Assembly (NCBI RefSeq): GCF_006345815.1
Contig: NZ_VCIG01000005.1
Location: forward strand, 310,001-374,000
Direction: 5' to 3'
Source of the DNA: Ochrobactrum sp. CGA5
GTDB taxonomy: Bacteria; Pseudomonadota; Alphaproteobacteria; Rhizobiales; Rhizobiaceae
DNA: 64,000 nucleotides
A program made the translations under genes and the position numbers. Under the pieces are notes generated by a model. The model was not told where the DNA came from and did no database searches. It worked only from the letters and a program-made list of their open reading frames with translations. Of this stretch, positions 16,079-25,953 are shown one piece after another (within the stretch, counting starts at the first letter, position 1; each line of letters begins with the position of its first letter).

Positions 16079-16545
16079 TGACAGCCGAAGCTGACATATC
16101 GATCAGAGAAGCCGCCTTGGCTGACGTAGCGGCGATCGTCGCCATGCTCGCGGATGATGCACTCGGCGCGCAACGCGAGGACACAAGCTTCCCCTTGCGG
16201 GAATCCTATCAAAGCGCCTTTGCAGCAATCGATGCTGATCCCAATCAGCTTCTGGCTGTCGTTGAAGATGGTGACGAGATCATCGGCTGCATGCAAATTA
16301 GCTTCATACCCGGCCTGTCGCGGATGGGGATGTGGCGCGGACAGATCGAAAGCGTGCGGATAGCAAGCCACATTCGTGGCAGCGGAATAGGTCGCCAGAT
16401 GATCGTGTGGGCAATCGAGCAATGCCGTGAACGCGGTTGTGGTCTCGTACAACTGACGACGGATAAGTCGCGTTCCGACGCACTGCGTTTCTATCAGTCG
16501 CTGGGTTTCACGGATAGTCACGAGGGACTTAAGCTATCGCTTTAA
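16078..16545 (+). CDS. GNAT-family N-acetyltransferase
   Basis: 155 residues with a full GNAT fold. IREAALADVAAIVAMLADD is the first helix; VRIASHIRGSGIGRQMI contains the acetyl-CoA loop RGSGIG, and ALRFYQSLGFTDSHEG is the C-terminal part. It overlaps rimO by one base in TGATG and shares its transcript. The substrate is unknown; the coupling with rimO is conserved in several relatives as far as I recall. Confidence 0.9.
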   Translation: MTAEADISIREAALADVAAIVAMLADDALGAQREDTSFPLRESYQSAFAAIDADPNQLLAVVEDGDEIIGCMQISFIPGLSRMGMWRGQIESVRIASHIRGSGIGRQMIVWAIEQCRERGCGLVQLTTDKSRSDALRFYQSLGFTDSHEGLKLSL

Positions 16546-16570
16546 TTGGCGATTTCAATATATTGTAACA

Positions 16571-16597
16571 AAAAGGGCGCCTTGAGCGCCCTTTTCT
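16571..16597. terminator. Bidirectional terminator between the GNAT gene and the BMP operon
   Basis: AAAAGGGCGC (16571-16580) and GCGCCCTTTT (16586-16595) form a perfect 10-bp stem around CTTGA. Both strands carry T-rich tails, serving the convergent genes on either side. Confidence 0.9.
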
Positions 16598-16621
16598 GTT
16601 TCAGTTTCAGTATGGAGAAAC

Positions 16622-17689
16622 TTACTGCGGCAGCTTGTCGTCCACGCCAGCGACGTAGAAATTGAGGCCCAGCAGGGTCTTGTCGTCAGCCTGTTCGCCG
16701 TCCTTGAGCCAGACGGAGCCGTCCTGTTTCTTGATCGGGCCGGTGAAAGGCTTCAGTTCGCCCGACTTGATCTTGGCTTCAGTTTCTTCGGCCAACTTCT
16801 TCACGTCATCCGGCATATTGGTATAAGGCGCCATCTTCACGAGGCCTTCCTTCATACCCCACCAGATGTTCTGGCTTTTCCACGTGCCATCGAGAGCGGC
16901 CTTGGCGCGATCGATATAATACGGACCCCATTCGTCCACGACAGCGGTAAGCTGTGTGTCTGGCGCGAACTTGATCATGTCTGAAGCCTGACCGAAAGCC
17001 TTGATGCCACGATCATGTGCCACCTGAATGGCCGCAGTTGAATCGGTATGCTGGGTGATGATGTCTACGCCCTGATCAATCAGAGCCTTGGCTGCATCGG
17101 CTTCCTTGCCTGGATCGAACCAGGAATTGACCCAGATCACCTTAACCTTGAAGTCAGGATTGATCGACTGTGCGCCGAGCATGAATGCGTTGATACCCTG
17201 CACAACTTCCGGGACCGGCACGGATGCGATGTAACCGGCGACGCCCTTGGTCGACATCTTGGCAGCGATCACGCCCTGCACATAACGGCCTTCATAGAAG
17301 CGCGCATTGTAGGCGGACATGTTGTCAGCGGTTTTGTAGCCGGTCGCATGTTCAAACTTCACGTCCGGGAATTTCTTGGCAACCTTGAGAGTCGGGTCCA
17401 TATAGCCGAACGAAGTTGTGAAGATCAGCTTGCTGCCAGCGCGTGCCAAACGTTCAATGGAGCGTTCGGCATCGGCGCCTTCTGGCACGCTTTCCAGAAA
17501 AGTAGTTTCGACCTTGTCACCAAGCGCCTCAACCAGTTCCTTGCGGGCCTGATCGTGCTGGTAAGTCCAGCCAAAATCGCCCGGAGGTCCGATATAGATG
17601 AAACCGATTTTGAGTTTTTCTTCGGCGTGCGCCGCACCGCCAAGCATAAAGCTGGCTGCAGTGGCAATCGCCATAAGCGTCTTTTTCAT
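16622..17689 (-). CDS. BMP-family ABC transporter substrate-binding protein
   Basis: 355 residues from the ATG at 17689, preceded by AGGGAAC. A signal peptide of about 22 residues ends at AAHA-EEK. The mature part matches the Bmp/Med family (PF02608), with FIYIGPPGDFGWTYQHDQ near the start and repeated Rossmann-type halves. Such proteins bind nucleosides (PnrA, NupA). The sequence lacks an obvious lipobox, so it should be free in the periplasm. It is the last gene of the ATPase-permease-permease-BMP cluster, about 80 bp after the second permease, with a terminator behind it. Confidence 0.93.
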   Translation of the reverse strand: MKKTLMAIATAASFMLGGAAHAEEKLKIGFIYIGPPGDFGWTYQHDQARKELVEALGDKVETTFLESVPEGADAERSIERLARAGSKLIFTTSFGYMDPTLKVAKKFPDVKFEHATGYKTADNMSAYNARFYEGRYVQGVIAAKMSTKGVAGYIASVPVPEVVQGINAFMLGAQSINPDFKVKVIWVNSWFDPGKEADAAKALIDQGVDIITQHTDSTAAIQVAHDRGIKAFGQASDMIKFAPDTQLTAVVDEWGPYYIDRAKAALDGTWKSQNIWWGMKEGLVKMAPYTNMPDDVKKLAEETEAKIKSGELKPFTGPIKKQDGSVWLKDGEQADDKTLLGLNFYVAGVDDKLPQ

Positions 17690-17767
17690 GTTCCCTACAC
17701 TCCTTGTTTTACCACTATCCAAAATGAAACCCCCTGGGATGGCTTTCATTTAACCCTCAGCCGTTCT

Positions 17768-18688
17768 TCACCGGTCCGGCACAAACGGCTTGCCGAGCGA
17801 CGCCGGCGTATTCATCATCGTAAGGCGTTTGTTGCGTGAGATGATCACCAGCACCACGATCGTCGCAAGATAAGGCAACGCGGACAGAAACTGCGATGGC
17901 AGGCCAAAACCAAGCGCCTGCGCATGGAGCTGACCAATGGTCACCGCGCCAAAGAGATAAGCGCCGATCAGCACCCGCCATGGCCGCCATGAGGCAAAAA
18001 CCACAAGAGCAAGTGCAATCCAGCCGCGTCCCGCCGTCATATTCTCCACCCATTGCGGCACGTAAACCAGCGACAATTGCGCTCCGGCAAGACCTGCGCA
18101 AGCGCCGCCGAACAACACTGCAAGATAGCGGGTGCGCACCACATGCACGCCGAGCGCATGGGCCGAGCCATGGCTGTCGCCGATGGCACGCAAAGTCAGA
18201 CCGGCGCGTGTGCCGAACAGAAACCAGGCCACGCCGACAACCAGCAGAATGGACAGATAGAATATCGGGTCCTGACCGAACAGGAAACGCCCGACAAACG
18301 GCAGATCCGTGAGATAGGGAATATAGATGGCTTCAAGCCGGACGCCGGGAAGCCCGACAAAGCTTTCGCCAAGCAAAGCCGATGCTCCGACGCCAAGAAT
18401 CGTCAGCGCCAGCCCGGTGGCCACCTGGTTGGTAACAAGTATCAGTGTCAGAAAGCCGAAAACAGCAGAGAAAATCGCACCGACCAGAACGGCGGCAAAC
18501 AAACCCAGCCAGGCCGAACCGGTCATCTGTGCAATGGCAAAGCCGGATACGGCTCCCATCAGCATCATGCCTTCGACACCGAGATTGAGCACGCCGGAGC
18601 GTTCCACGACAAGCTCGCCAATGGCTGCAATCAGGAGCGGCGTCGCCGCTGTTGCAATCGTGAGAAGAATAGCCTGCGTCAAATCCAT
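17768..18688 (-). CDS. BMP-type ABC transporter permease (second)
   Basis: 306 residues with about eight to nine membrane spans, in the BPD_transp_2 family. The segment [23 protein letters not shown], shortened here to its key VLNLGVEG, is the EAA-like coupling loop seen in NupQ/YufQ permeases. It forms the inner-membrane channel with the upstream permease. It lies 4 bp after that gene and shares the operon. Confidence 0.93.
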   Translation of the reverse strand: MDLTQAILLTIATAATPLLIAAIGELVVERSGVLNLGVEGMMLMGAVSGFAIAQMTGSAWLGLFAAVLVGAIFSAVFGFLTLILVTNQVATGLALTILGVGASALLGESFVGLPGVRLEAIYIPYLTDLPFVGRFLFGQDPIFYLSILLVVGVAWFLFGTRAGLTLRAIGDSHGSAHALGVHVVRTRYLAVLFGGACAGLAGAQLSLVYVPQWVENMTAGRGWIALALVVFASWRPWRVLIGAYLFGAVTIGQLHAQALGFGLPSQFLSALPYLATIVVLVIISRNKRLTMMNTPASLGKPFVPDR

Positions 18689-18692
18689 CGGA

Positions 18693-19778
18693 TCAGACCT
18701 TTCCCGCTTGGCGACCGGATGCGAAGCGAATGCGATAAAGGATAAGTGTATCGCAAGCGAGAACGAAGAACAGGATCATGCCTTGAAACACGCGCGCAGA
18801 TTTTTCGGAAATGCCGATAGAAACCTGTGCGGCTTCACCGCCAAGATATGAAAGCGCCAGCACCAGACCGGCGGCTATCGCTCCAAGCGGATTGAGCCGC
18901 CCCAGAAACGCGACGATGATCGCCGTAAAACCGTAGCCCGGAGATATGACCGGACGAAGCTGGCCGATGGCACCGGAGGTCTCGGCGACGCCTGCGAGAC
19001 CGGCAAGAGCACCGGAAACCGCAAAGACGAAGAACACCATCTTGCCTGCACTGAAACCCGCAAAACGCCCTGCCCTCGGACTTTGGCCGATCACTTTGAC
19101 CTCGAAGCCCTTCAATGTTTGCTTGAGCAGGAACCAGACGACAACCGCCGCAACAAGCGCAAAAATAAAACCCCAATGCGCACGGCCGGATGCGCTCCAG
19201 ATTTCAGGCAGAATAGCACTATCATTGAATTGACGGGTCTCCGGGAAGTTATAGCCTTCGGGGTTGCGCCACGGCCCGCGCACCAGCCAGTCGAGGAATA
19301 GCTGCGCAACGTAGACAAGCATGAGGCTGGTCAGGATTTCGTTCGTATTGAAACGTACTTTCAGCAAAGCCGGAATGGACGCATATAATGCGCCGCCAGC
19401 CATTCCCATCAGCATCATCAAGGGTAGCACCACCCATGACTGCAGATCGGGGAACATGACGGGCAGAATCGATCCCGTTATGGCACCGGCGATGAACTGT
19501 CCCTCGGCACCGATATTCCAGTTGTTGGACAGAAAACAGACGCACAGGCCGACCGCGATCAGGATCAGCGGCGCGGCTTTCACGAGCAATTCATGCCATG
19601 ACCAGATGTCAAACAAAGGCTCGACAAAGAAGACGTACAGTGCATGCAATGGGTCCTTGCCCATCAGCGCGAAAGCTAATCCGCCGAAAATCAGCGTCAG
19701 CGACAGTGCGAGCAACGGCGACAAAGCACTGAAAAGTCTCGACGGCTGCGGGCGTTTGACGAGTTCGATCCGCATCAT
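18693..19778 (-). CDS. BMP-type ABC transporter permease (first)
   Basis: 361 residues with about nine hydrophobic spans, of the NupP/YufP type. The loop NWNIGAEGQFIAGA carries the NIGxEGQ motif. Its ATG overlaps the stop of the ATPase gene as ATGA, showing translational coupling. With the second permease it forms a heterodimeric nucleoside-type channel. The N-terminal RIELVKRPQPSR stretch is cytoplasmic. Confidence 0.93.
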   Translation of the reverse strand: MMRIELVKRPQPSRLFSALSPLLALSLTLIFGGLAFALMGKDPLHALYVFFVEPLFDIWSWHELLVKAAPLILIAVGLCVCFLSNNWNIGAEGQFIAGAITGSILPVMFPDLQSWVVLPLMMLMGMAGGALYASIPALLKVRFNTNEILTSLMLVYVAQLFLDWLVRGPWRNPEGYNFPETRQFNDSAILPEIWSASGRAHWGFIFALVAAVVVWFLLKQTLKGFEVKVIGQSPRAGRFAGFSAGKMVFFVFAVSGALAGLAGVAETSGAIGQLRPVISPGYGFTAIIVAFLGRLNPLGAIAAGLVLALSYLGGEAAQVSIGISEKSARVFQGMILFFVLACDTLILYRIRFASGRQAGKV

Positions 19779-21334
19779 AAAGCCCCCGTCTCGCCAGATA
19801 TACCACCCATCAGAAGCCCGATCTTTTCCAGTGTTACATCGGCAATTGGCATTGGCTCGGAAAGCAGGCCATGGTTCATCACGGCAATGCGGTCACTGAT
19901 TTCAAGAAGTTCATCAAGGTCCTGACTGATAACGAGAACCGCGGAACCGGAACGCGCTAGATCGACAAGTGCCTGCCGGATGTGGGCTGCGGCACCAGCG
20001 TCGACGCCCCATGTTGGCTGGTTCACAACCATAACCAACGGTGAGCGGTCGAGCTCGCGCCCGATGATGAATTTCTGCAGGTTGCCTCCAGAAAGCGCAG
20101 ATGCAGGCGGATTTTCAGCGCTCTTGCGCACGTCCATCCGTTCAATGATGCGTTTTGCGGCCAACTGAAGCGCACTCTCTGCTATCAGCTTGATCTTGCC
20201 GCCGCGCAGGAACATTTTCGCGTCGGTCTTGTATCGCGACAAAAACAGATTGTCGGTCAGCGTCATATTCGGAACAGCACCGTGACCGAGCCGCTCCTCG
20301 GGCACGAAGGCTGCCCCCATCATGCGCCTTTCAGTAATACCGGCCTTGCCTGCATCCTTTCCGCGAATACGCACATCCGATGGATTTGATTGCAGTACTT
20401 CACCGGAGACAGCTTCAAAAAATTCGCCCTGACCATTGCCAGCAACCCCGGCGATGCCAATCACTTCGCCAGCCATCACCGAAAGGGAAATATCCTTCAA
20501 CGCCGTCGAAAATGGTCCGCGCGGCGGTTGAGAGAGTGACCTGATTTCAAAAAGCGCATCATTACCGACATCGATAGCCGCAATGGGGTTGCGCGCCACG
20601 ACGTTGATGTCGTTACCGACCATCATGCGGGCAAGCGATGCGGCAGTTTCCTTACGCGGATCGCAATGCGCGACAACTTTGCCATGCCGCAGCACGGTTG
20701 CGCGATCACAGAGGCGCTTCACTTCCTCAAGACGATGACTGATGTAAAGGATCGACTTGCCTTCGGCTTTCAGGCGCTCCAGCGTTTCAAACAGCTTGTC
20801 AGCTTCCTGTGGCGTCAGAACCGACGTTGGCTCATCCAAGATAATAAGGTCGGGTTCCTGAAGCAGGCAGCGCACAATTTCAATACGCTGGCGTTCACCC
20901 ACGGACAGATCACCAACATGGGCTTGCGGATCAACCGGAAGGCCATATGTCTTGCCAACTTCATGCGCACGCTTTGCAACATCTGAAAGCGCCAGCGAAC
21001 GATCGAGCGACAAAGCGATATTCTCAGCGGCGGTCAGCGAGTCGAACAGCGAAAAATGCTGAAAAACCATGCCAATGCCGAGTTTTCTTGCCACAGCGGG
21101 TTCGTCTATTGCGACCGGCTGTCCTTTCCAGACAATGTCGCCTTCAAGAGGTTGCAGCGCACCGAACAGCATTTTCACAAAAGTGGATTTTCCAGCGCCG
21201 TTTTCACCCAAAAGCGCGTGAATTTCGCCGTGCCCGATGGTGAGATCGACACCATCGCAGGCCCGCAACTGGCCAAATACTTTCGTGAGCCGTCGGACAT
21301 CCAGAAGAGGCCGGTCGGTTAAAGGCGCTATCAT
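19775..21334 (-). CDS. BMP-type ABC transporter ATPase, two-domain
   Basis: 519 residues from the ATG at 21334, preceded by GGGGAAC. It has two ABC domains. The first has Walker A GENGAGKS, the signature LSVGERQR and Walker B LIILDEPTSVL. The second has GVAGNGQGE instead of a normal Walker A, then LSGGNLQK and VVNQPTWGVD. The asymmetric second site is usual in sugar/nucleoside transporters of this class (RbsA, NupO). It drives the import system encoded by the next three genes and is the first gene of the operon. Confidence 0.94.
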   Translation of the reverse strand: MIAPLTDRPLLDVRRLTKVFGQLRACDGVDLTIGHGEIHALLGENGAGKSTFVKMLFGALQPLEGDIVWKGQPVAIDEPAVARKLGIGMVFQHFSLFDSLTAAENIALSLDRSLALSDVAKRAHEVGKTYGLPVDPQAHVGDLSVGERQRIEIVRCLLQEPDLIILDEPTSVLTPQEADKLFETLERLKAEGKSILYISHRLEEVKRLCDRATVLRHGKVVAHCDPRKETAASLARMMVGNDINVVARNPIAAIDVGNDALFEIRSLSQPPRGPFSTALKDISLSVMAGEVIGIAGVAGNGQGEFFEAVSGEVLQSNPSDVRIRGKDAGKAGITERRMMGAAFVPEERLGHGAVPNMTLTDNLFLSRYKTDAKMFLRGGKIKLIAESALQLAAKRIIERMDVRKSAENPPASALSGGNLQKFIIGRELDRSPLVMVVNQPTWGVDAGAAAHIRQALVDLARSGSAVLVISQDLDELLEISDRIAVMNHGLLSEPMPIADVTLEKIGLLMGGISGETGAL

Positions 21335-21442
21335 TGTTCCCCAATTGTATTTTTTTGCGACCTTATCCAGCAAGTCTGCTCTTGAAAAGCCTAAAAGCAA
21401 GCAGCAACGCACATATGCACATTGCTGCTATCGTCGACCTCA

Positions 21443-22420
21443 TCACGGAAGCAGAATCGTGGTTCCAGTCGTCTTGCGAGCCTCCAGGTCCTCATGCGCT
21501 TTGCTCGCATCCTTGAGCGCATAGGTCTGATTGATCTCGATCTTGACCGCTCCACTTCCGACCACATCGAAAAGCTCTGCGGCCGTCTTTTCAAGGTCCA
21601 CTCGCTTGGCAATATAATTGAACAGCGTGGGACGCGTGGCGAAGAGCGAGCCTTTTTGTGCCAGAATGCCGAGATCAAACGGAGGAATGACACCAGATGA
21701 TTGACCAAAGCATGCAAACATGCCGAGCGGCTTCAGCACGTCCAACGATCCCATATAGGTATCGCGCCCAACGGAATCATAGACGACATCGACCCCCACT
21801 CCGTCGGTCAGTTCCTTCACCCTTTCAGCAAAGTCCTCAGTGCGGTAGTTGATGACATGGTCGTAGCCATGCTTTTTAGCCAGCGCGATCTTTTCTTCCG
21901 ATCCCGCCGTACCGATAACGGTAGCGCCGAGATGTTTCGCCCATTGTCCAGCAATCAGCCCAACACCACCGGCAGCAGCATGAAACAGGATCGTCTGCCC
22001 CGGCTCAACCTTGAATGTACGCCGCAGAAGATATTGGGCCGTCATGCCCTTCAGCATCATGGAGGCGGCGGTTTTCAGATCGATATTATCCGGCACTTTC
22101 ACCAGCCGGTCGGCTGGCAGAACGCGCTCGTCTGAATAGGACCCCGGCGTGGCCACATAGGCGACACGGTCACCGACACGGACATCCTCAACGCCTGGAC
22201 CAACCGAAACAACCGTACCCGCGCCTTCGTTGCCGGGCGTGAAGGGCATCTGGGCCGCCTTGTAAAGTCCTGTGCGAAAATAGACGTCTATGAAATTGAG
22301 GCCAACGGCTTCGTGACGAACTTTCGCCTCGCCCGGGCCGGGTTCGCCTATCTCGATCCGTTCATACTTCATCACTTCCGGCCCACCAGTCTGATGGACG
22401 CGAATGGCATTGATCATCAT
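21443..22420 (-). CDS. NADPH:quinone oxidoreductase (Qor type)
   Basis: 325 residues of the zinc-free medium-chain dehydrogenase family. GLNFIDVYFRTGLY, PGNEGAGTV and the NADPH-binding AAAGGVGLIAGQWAK are Qor hallmarks. No catalytic zinc ligands are present. It reduces quinones with NADPH in the cytoplasm. Its start overlaps the pcs stop codon as ATGA, so it is the second gene of a pcs-qor transcript. The functional reason for the pairing is unclear. Confidence 0.92.
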   Translation of the reverse strand: MMINAIRVHQTGGPEVMKYERIEIGEPGPGEAKVRHEAVGLNFIDVYFRTGLYKAAQMPFTPGNEGAGTVVSVGPGVEDVRVGDRVAYVATPGSYSDERVLPADRLVKVPDNIDLKTAASMMLKGMTAQYLLRRTFKVEPGQTILFHAAAGGVGLIAGQWAKHLGATVIGTAGSEEKIALAKKHGYDHVINYRTEDFAERVKELTDGVGVDVVYDSVGRDTYMGSLDVLKPLGMFACFGQSSGVIPPFDLGILAQKGSLFATRPTLFNYIAKRVDLEKTAAELFDVVGSGAVKIEINQTYALKDASKAHEDLEARKTTGTTILLP

Positions 22421-23223
22421 GCATCTCCACTCTTCTTTGCAGCTGCAGCTTTCTCAGCCGCGATGACGGTGGCAGTTCGTCCCAATCCCGGGAAGAACTG
22501 CATGACAGCTCCGATGAAGTAGATGTAGAGGCCCGTCACGGATATGCCGACGCGTACCCATAACGGCGCGTCCAGAGTATAGTAAAGCGCTATCGCACCA
22601 AACGCACACCAGAGCAGGAAAACCGTCAGATTGAGCGGTCGCAAGCGCACAACGCGCACTGGATGCAGGAAGTTGATCGGGAGGAACGAAAGGATTGCCG
22701 ACACGACAACAGTTGCGAAGGCAACCCACTCCCCCGGTTTGACGATGAACAGCGTAAAGACAACCATGTTCCAGACGACAGGGAAGCCCTTGAAGAAGTT
22801 CTCCTTCGTCTTCATGCCGGTATCGGCATAATAAATGGCACTCGAAACCACGATGATTGCACCGGAGGTGAATGACAGATACGTCCCCATAAAACCGCTT
22901 TGATAAAGCGCAAAGGCCGGTATCAGAACATAAGTGACATAGTCGATGATGTTGTCGAGAAGTTCGCCAGACCAGTTTGGCAGAATATATTTGACCTCAA
23001 GCTTGCGCGCGATGGGACCGTCAATGCCATCGACGAATAGCGCCAGTCCCAACCACCACCACATTGCCGTATAACGCCCGTCACTGGCCGCCACGATCGA
23101 AAGAAAGGCCAGAAACGAACCCGATGCAGTCAGAAGATGAACCGAAAACGCTTTGGCTTGCGGCGCGGTGACTTTCTTGGCTTTGAGTTTTCCGGTCAGT
23201 TTGGTTTTCACGCCGTCCGCCAT
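22417..23223 (-). CDS. pcs: Phosphatidylcholine synthase
   Basis: 268 residues from the ATG at 23223; an upstream extension to 23301 is possible. It is a CDP-alcohol phosphotransferase with the motif DG-x2-AR-x8-G-x3-D represented by FVDGIDGPIARKL and later GELLDNIIDYVTYV. About seven to eight membrane spans are present. It condenses choline with CDP-diacylglycerol to make phosphatidylcholine, a membrane lipid of many rhizobia and of Brucella. The N-terminal 30 residues are lysine-rich and longer than in Sinorhizobium Pcs. It overlaps qor by 4 bp. Confidence 0.96.
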   Translation of the reverse strand: MADGVKTKLTGKLKAKKVTAPQAKAFSVHLLTASGSFLAFLSIVAASDGRYTAMWWWLGLALFVDGIDGPIARKLEVKYILPNWSGELLDNIIDYVTYVLIPAFALYQSGFMGTYLSFTSGAIIVVSSAIYYADTGMKTKENFFKGFPVVWNMVVFTLFIVKPGEWVAFATVVVSAILSFLPINFLHPVRVVRLRPLNLTVFLLWCAFGAIALYYTLDAPLWVRVGISVTGLYIYFIGAVMQFFPGLGRTATVIAAEKAAAAKKSGDA

Positions 23224-23571
23224 TTCAATTTGTCGCCGCACATATCCCGCGCAGGATAACCCCCAAGGCAGCGAGTACATTTCATCAAACGGGGAACGCA
23301 TACACCAAACAAACTAACGTCCCCAACCCTCAAGATCGTTGAATAGCTTCTCCCCTAGGAAAAGCCATGAACCTCGAGCAGCTTTCCCTGAAAGAACACA
23401 AAAGAGCAAGTAAGCTGCGAGGTAAATCCGCCATAATCCCACGGAAGAATGGTCTTTTGGCTGCACTTCGGTTTAAGTTGGGCCAAACACATCCGGCTGG
23501 AATCATCAGAGGATGCGACAAACCTAGCGAACGGTCACGAGGTCCGCATACCGGACCAAGGATGAAACACG
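23224..23571. other. Intergenic region between pcs and the UbiH-like gene
   Basis: About 350 bases between two divergent genes. It should contain both promoters. A frame starting at 23367 runs into the next gene in a different frame and shows no domain, so it was not called. Nothing else could be supported. Confidence 0.35.
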
Positions 23572-24816
23572 ATGAACGATCTTGTTGTGAACAAGCCTCT
23601 CACCGACATTGTCATTAGCGGCAGTGGTCCTGCCGGCATGATGGCTGCGCTTGCACTGGGCGCGAAAGGCTATCGCACTGTATTACTCGGACCGGAGACC
23701 GACAAGGGTGATAGCAGAACAACGGCGCTCATGATGCCTGCCATAAGATTACTGGAGGGACTGGGCGTTTGGTCGGATATCGAACCGGAAGCTGCAGCTC
23801 TTGCTTCCATGCGCATTATCGACGCGACACGACGGCTCGTGAGAAGTCCTGTCGTGACGTTCCGGGCCGGTGAAATTGACGAGATTGCATTCGGCTACAA
23901 CATCCCAAACGCCGTCCTGAACAAGAAACTGGCGGAGGCCGTAGCACGCAATCCGAATATTCAGCGCATCAATGCATCCGTCATCGAATATCGTCACAAT
24001 GGCGACCATGTGACCATCACACTTTCAGGCGGCGACACATTGCATACACGGCTGGTCGTGGCAGCGGATGGGCGCAATTCCATGGCACGTGAATCAGCAG
24101 GCATCCGCACACGCCGCTGGAGCTACCCGCAGACGGCAGTTGTGCTTTCCTTCTCGCATAGCGTCGATCATGAAAACATTTCGACGGAATTCCACACCGA
24201 AGAAGGCCCGTTCACTCAAGTGCCATTGAAAGGCAAACGCTCGAGCCTGGTATGGGTGGTCAATCCCGGTCGCGCCGAAGCGCTTCTCGCGCTTGACGAA
24301 ATCACGCTGGCTCAGCGCATCGAGGAAATGATGCAATCGATGCTTGGCAAGATCAAACTCGAAATCAAGCCGCAGGCCTGGCCTCTTTCCGGCCTGGTGC
24401 CTCATGTTTTCGCCGCCAAACGCACCATCCTGATCGGTGAAGCCGCGCATGTATTTCCTCCGATTGGCGCACAAGGCCTCAATCTCGGTTCGCGCGATGT
24501 CGAAACGCTAGTCAAGGCCATCGAAAGCGATCCTGTCGATCCGGGGTCGGATCGGGTTATTCGCGCCTATGACCGCGCACGGCGCCCAGACATTCTCGCC
24601 CGTACCGGCTCGGTCGACGCGCTCAATCGTTCGCTTCTGTCCGGCATGCTTCCGGCGCAAATTGTGCGTGGAGTCGGGTTGGAAATGCTTCGCTCTTTTG
24701 CGCCACTGCGCGCATTCTTCATGCGTGAGGGCCTTCGACCTGGCAGCGGCTTCTCGCATTTGCTTCCGAAGCTGCCAAGCCTTCCACACCGGAGCGACGG
24801 AAAACATTCCAGCTAG
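23572..24816 (+). CDS. UbiH/COQ6-family FAD-dependent hydroxylase
   Basis: 414 residues of the flavin monooxygenase family that includes UbiH, UbiF, UbiI and alphaproteobacterial UbiL/UbiM. The N-terminal FAD-binding SGSGPAGMMAALAL and the second FAD motif LIGEAAHVFPPIGAQGLNLG are visible, with an Asn/Asp-to-Glu change at the start of the latter. VVAADGRNS is the DG motif. It probably hydroxylates the ubiquinone ring, but the position cannot be told from sequence. It is monocistronic and divergent from pcs. Confidence 0.85.
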   Translation: MNDLVVNKPLTDIVISGSGPAGMMAALALGAKGYRTVLLGPETDKGDSRTTALMMPAIRLLEGLGVWSDIEPEAAALASMRIIDATRRLVRSPVVTFRAGEIDEIAFGYNIPNAVLNKKLAEAVARNPNIQRINASVIEYRHNGDHVTITLSGGDTLHTRLVVAADGRNSMARESAGIRTRRWSYPQTAVVLSFSHSVDHENISTEFHTEEGPFTQVPLKGKRSSLVWVVNPGRAEALLALDEITLAQRIEEMMQSMLGKIKLEIKPQAWPLSGLVPHVFAAKRTILIGEAAHVFPPIGAQGLNLGSRDVETLVKAIESDPVDPGSDRVIRAYDRARRPDILARTGSVDALNRSLLSGMLPAQIVRGVGLEMLRSFAPLRAFFMREGLRPGSGFSHLLPKLPSLPHRSDGKHSS

Positions 24817-24908
24817 TATAGCGCTCAGATTATCCGAAACATCAAACTGACAGAATTGCCGGTTCCCGCCGACTTTAATTTGTCATGCGGTGAACTACAT
24901 AGTGTTGC

Positions 24909-25247
24909 ATGGGTATGACACAGATAAAGCACGCGAAATTTCAAATCGGCCAGGTCGTCAAGCATCGGTTATTCCCCTTCCGCGGAATCATTTTCGACGT
25001 GGATCCTGAATTTGCGAATACGGAAGAATGGTACGAGTCCATTCCAGAGGAAGCACGCCCGCATCGCGACCAACCTTTCTATCATCTGCTGGCTGAAAAT
25101 GCGGATTCCGAATATGTGGCTTATGTATCGGAGCAGAACCTTGTGCCGGATTTAAGCGGCGAGCCACTGCGCCACCCTCAGATCGCAGAAATGTTCGATC
25201 GGCTGGACAACGGTGCCTATCGCGTAAAATCGCAGCATTCGAACTAA
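24909..25247 (+). CDS. hspQ: Heat-shock protein HspQ
   Basis: 112 residues; a second in-frame ATG at 24915 (MTQIKHAKF) is an equally good start. The sequence GQVVKHRLFPFRGIIFDVDPEF and DQPFYHLLAEN, then YVSEQNLVPD, matches HspQ (YccV-like, DUF525-related hemimethylated-DNA-binding fold). In enteric bacteria HspQ is an adaptor that tunes Lon protease. A bidirectional terminator follows. Confidence 0.92.
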   Translation: MGMTQIKHAKFQIGQVVKHRLFPFRGIIFDVDPEFANTEEWYESIPEEARPHRDQPFYHLLAENADSEYVAYVSEQNLVPDLSGEPLRHPQIAEMFDRLDNGAYRVKSQHSN

Positions 25248-25281
25248 GTTGAAGCTTTCTTTTAAAGTCATAACTCAAAAT

Positions 25282-25309
25282 AAAAGGGACGCTCAAAGCG
25301 TCCCTTTTT
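25282..25309. terminator. Bidirectional terminator between hspQ and ialB
   Basis: AAAAGGGACGC (25282-25292) and GCGTCCCTTTT (25298-25308) form a perfect 11-bp stem around TCAAA. T-runs exist on both strands, fitting the convergent genes. Confidence 0.92.
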
Positions 25310-25335
25310 CATAACACACAGGATAGACAACCTTC

Positions 25336-25953
25336 TTAGTTGGCTGCACCCTTTGCCTTATCCTGTTCAGCCTTCATCTTGGCTTCAAAGTCTTTTTGCT
25401 TCTTCTGGACAGCGTCCTGAAGTTCCTTCTGGCGCTCTTCCAGTTCCGACTGTTTGAGAGCCGGACCAGTCAGTGCGTTCGAGAATCCGGTGAGTGCAAC
25501 CGGAATCGGGTTCGGCTTGTTCTGATAGTTGACCGAGGTCAGGGTCAGCTTGCCGCCCTTCTTAAGCGCATTGATGAGCTCGTCGGTCAATGGAGCTTCG
25601 GCGATACAACGATCAGGGAAGCAGATGCCATATTCAAGCTTAACCGGCTTGTTGTTGTCGATCTGGAGGCCGACACCTGCAGGAATCAGACGTCCGATAG
25701 GAACGGTAACCTGAAAGATCTTGCGGTTGATCTTGCCTTTGATCTCGATGAGGTTGACGGCGGTCAGGAGCTGGCCGGAATCCGCAGTGACGATGTTCTG
25801 CGTGTTGCAGATGTCATTGTCTTCCTGCTTGGAACAAACCTTGAACCAGCCCTGTGGCGGCTGCTGCGCCGATGCAGGCATCGTCGCGGAGGCAAGCAGG
25901 GCGAACGCGCCAGCAATGGCAGATGCGGCAGCGATTGTCTTCGTGCTGGACAT
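25336..25953 (-). CDS. Invasion-associated locus B (IalB) family protein
   Basis: 205 residues from the ATG at 25953. A signal peptide of about 30 residues ends at ASA-QQP. The mature domain has GWFKVCSKQEDNDICNTQN and CFPDRCIAEAP, giving four cysteines likely to form disulfides, as in IalB of Bartonella and Brucella relatives. A charged helical tail of about 40 residues (ELEERQKELQDAVQKKQK) may form a coiled coil. Its role in free-living species is unknown. Confidence 0.93.
   Translation of the reverse strand: MSSTKTIAAASAIAGAFALLASATMPASAQQPPQGWFKVCSKQEDNDICNTQNIVTADSGQLLTAVNLIEIKGKINRKIFQVTVPIGRLIPAGVGLQIDNNKPVKLEYGICFPDRCIAEAPLTDELINALKKGGKLTLTSVNYQNKPNPIPVALTGFSNALTGPALKQSELEERQKELQDAVQKKQKDFEAKMKAEQDKAKGAAN

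Noticed and set aside
23367-23618. Plus-strand 83-codon frame between pcs and the UbiH-like gene
   Set aside because: It has a fair ribosome-like AGGAAAA but overlaps the start of the UbiH-like gene in another frame and shows no domain. Its basic, cysteine/histidine-rich end looks like out-of-frame translation.
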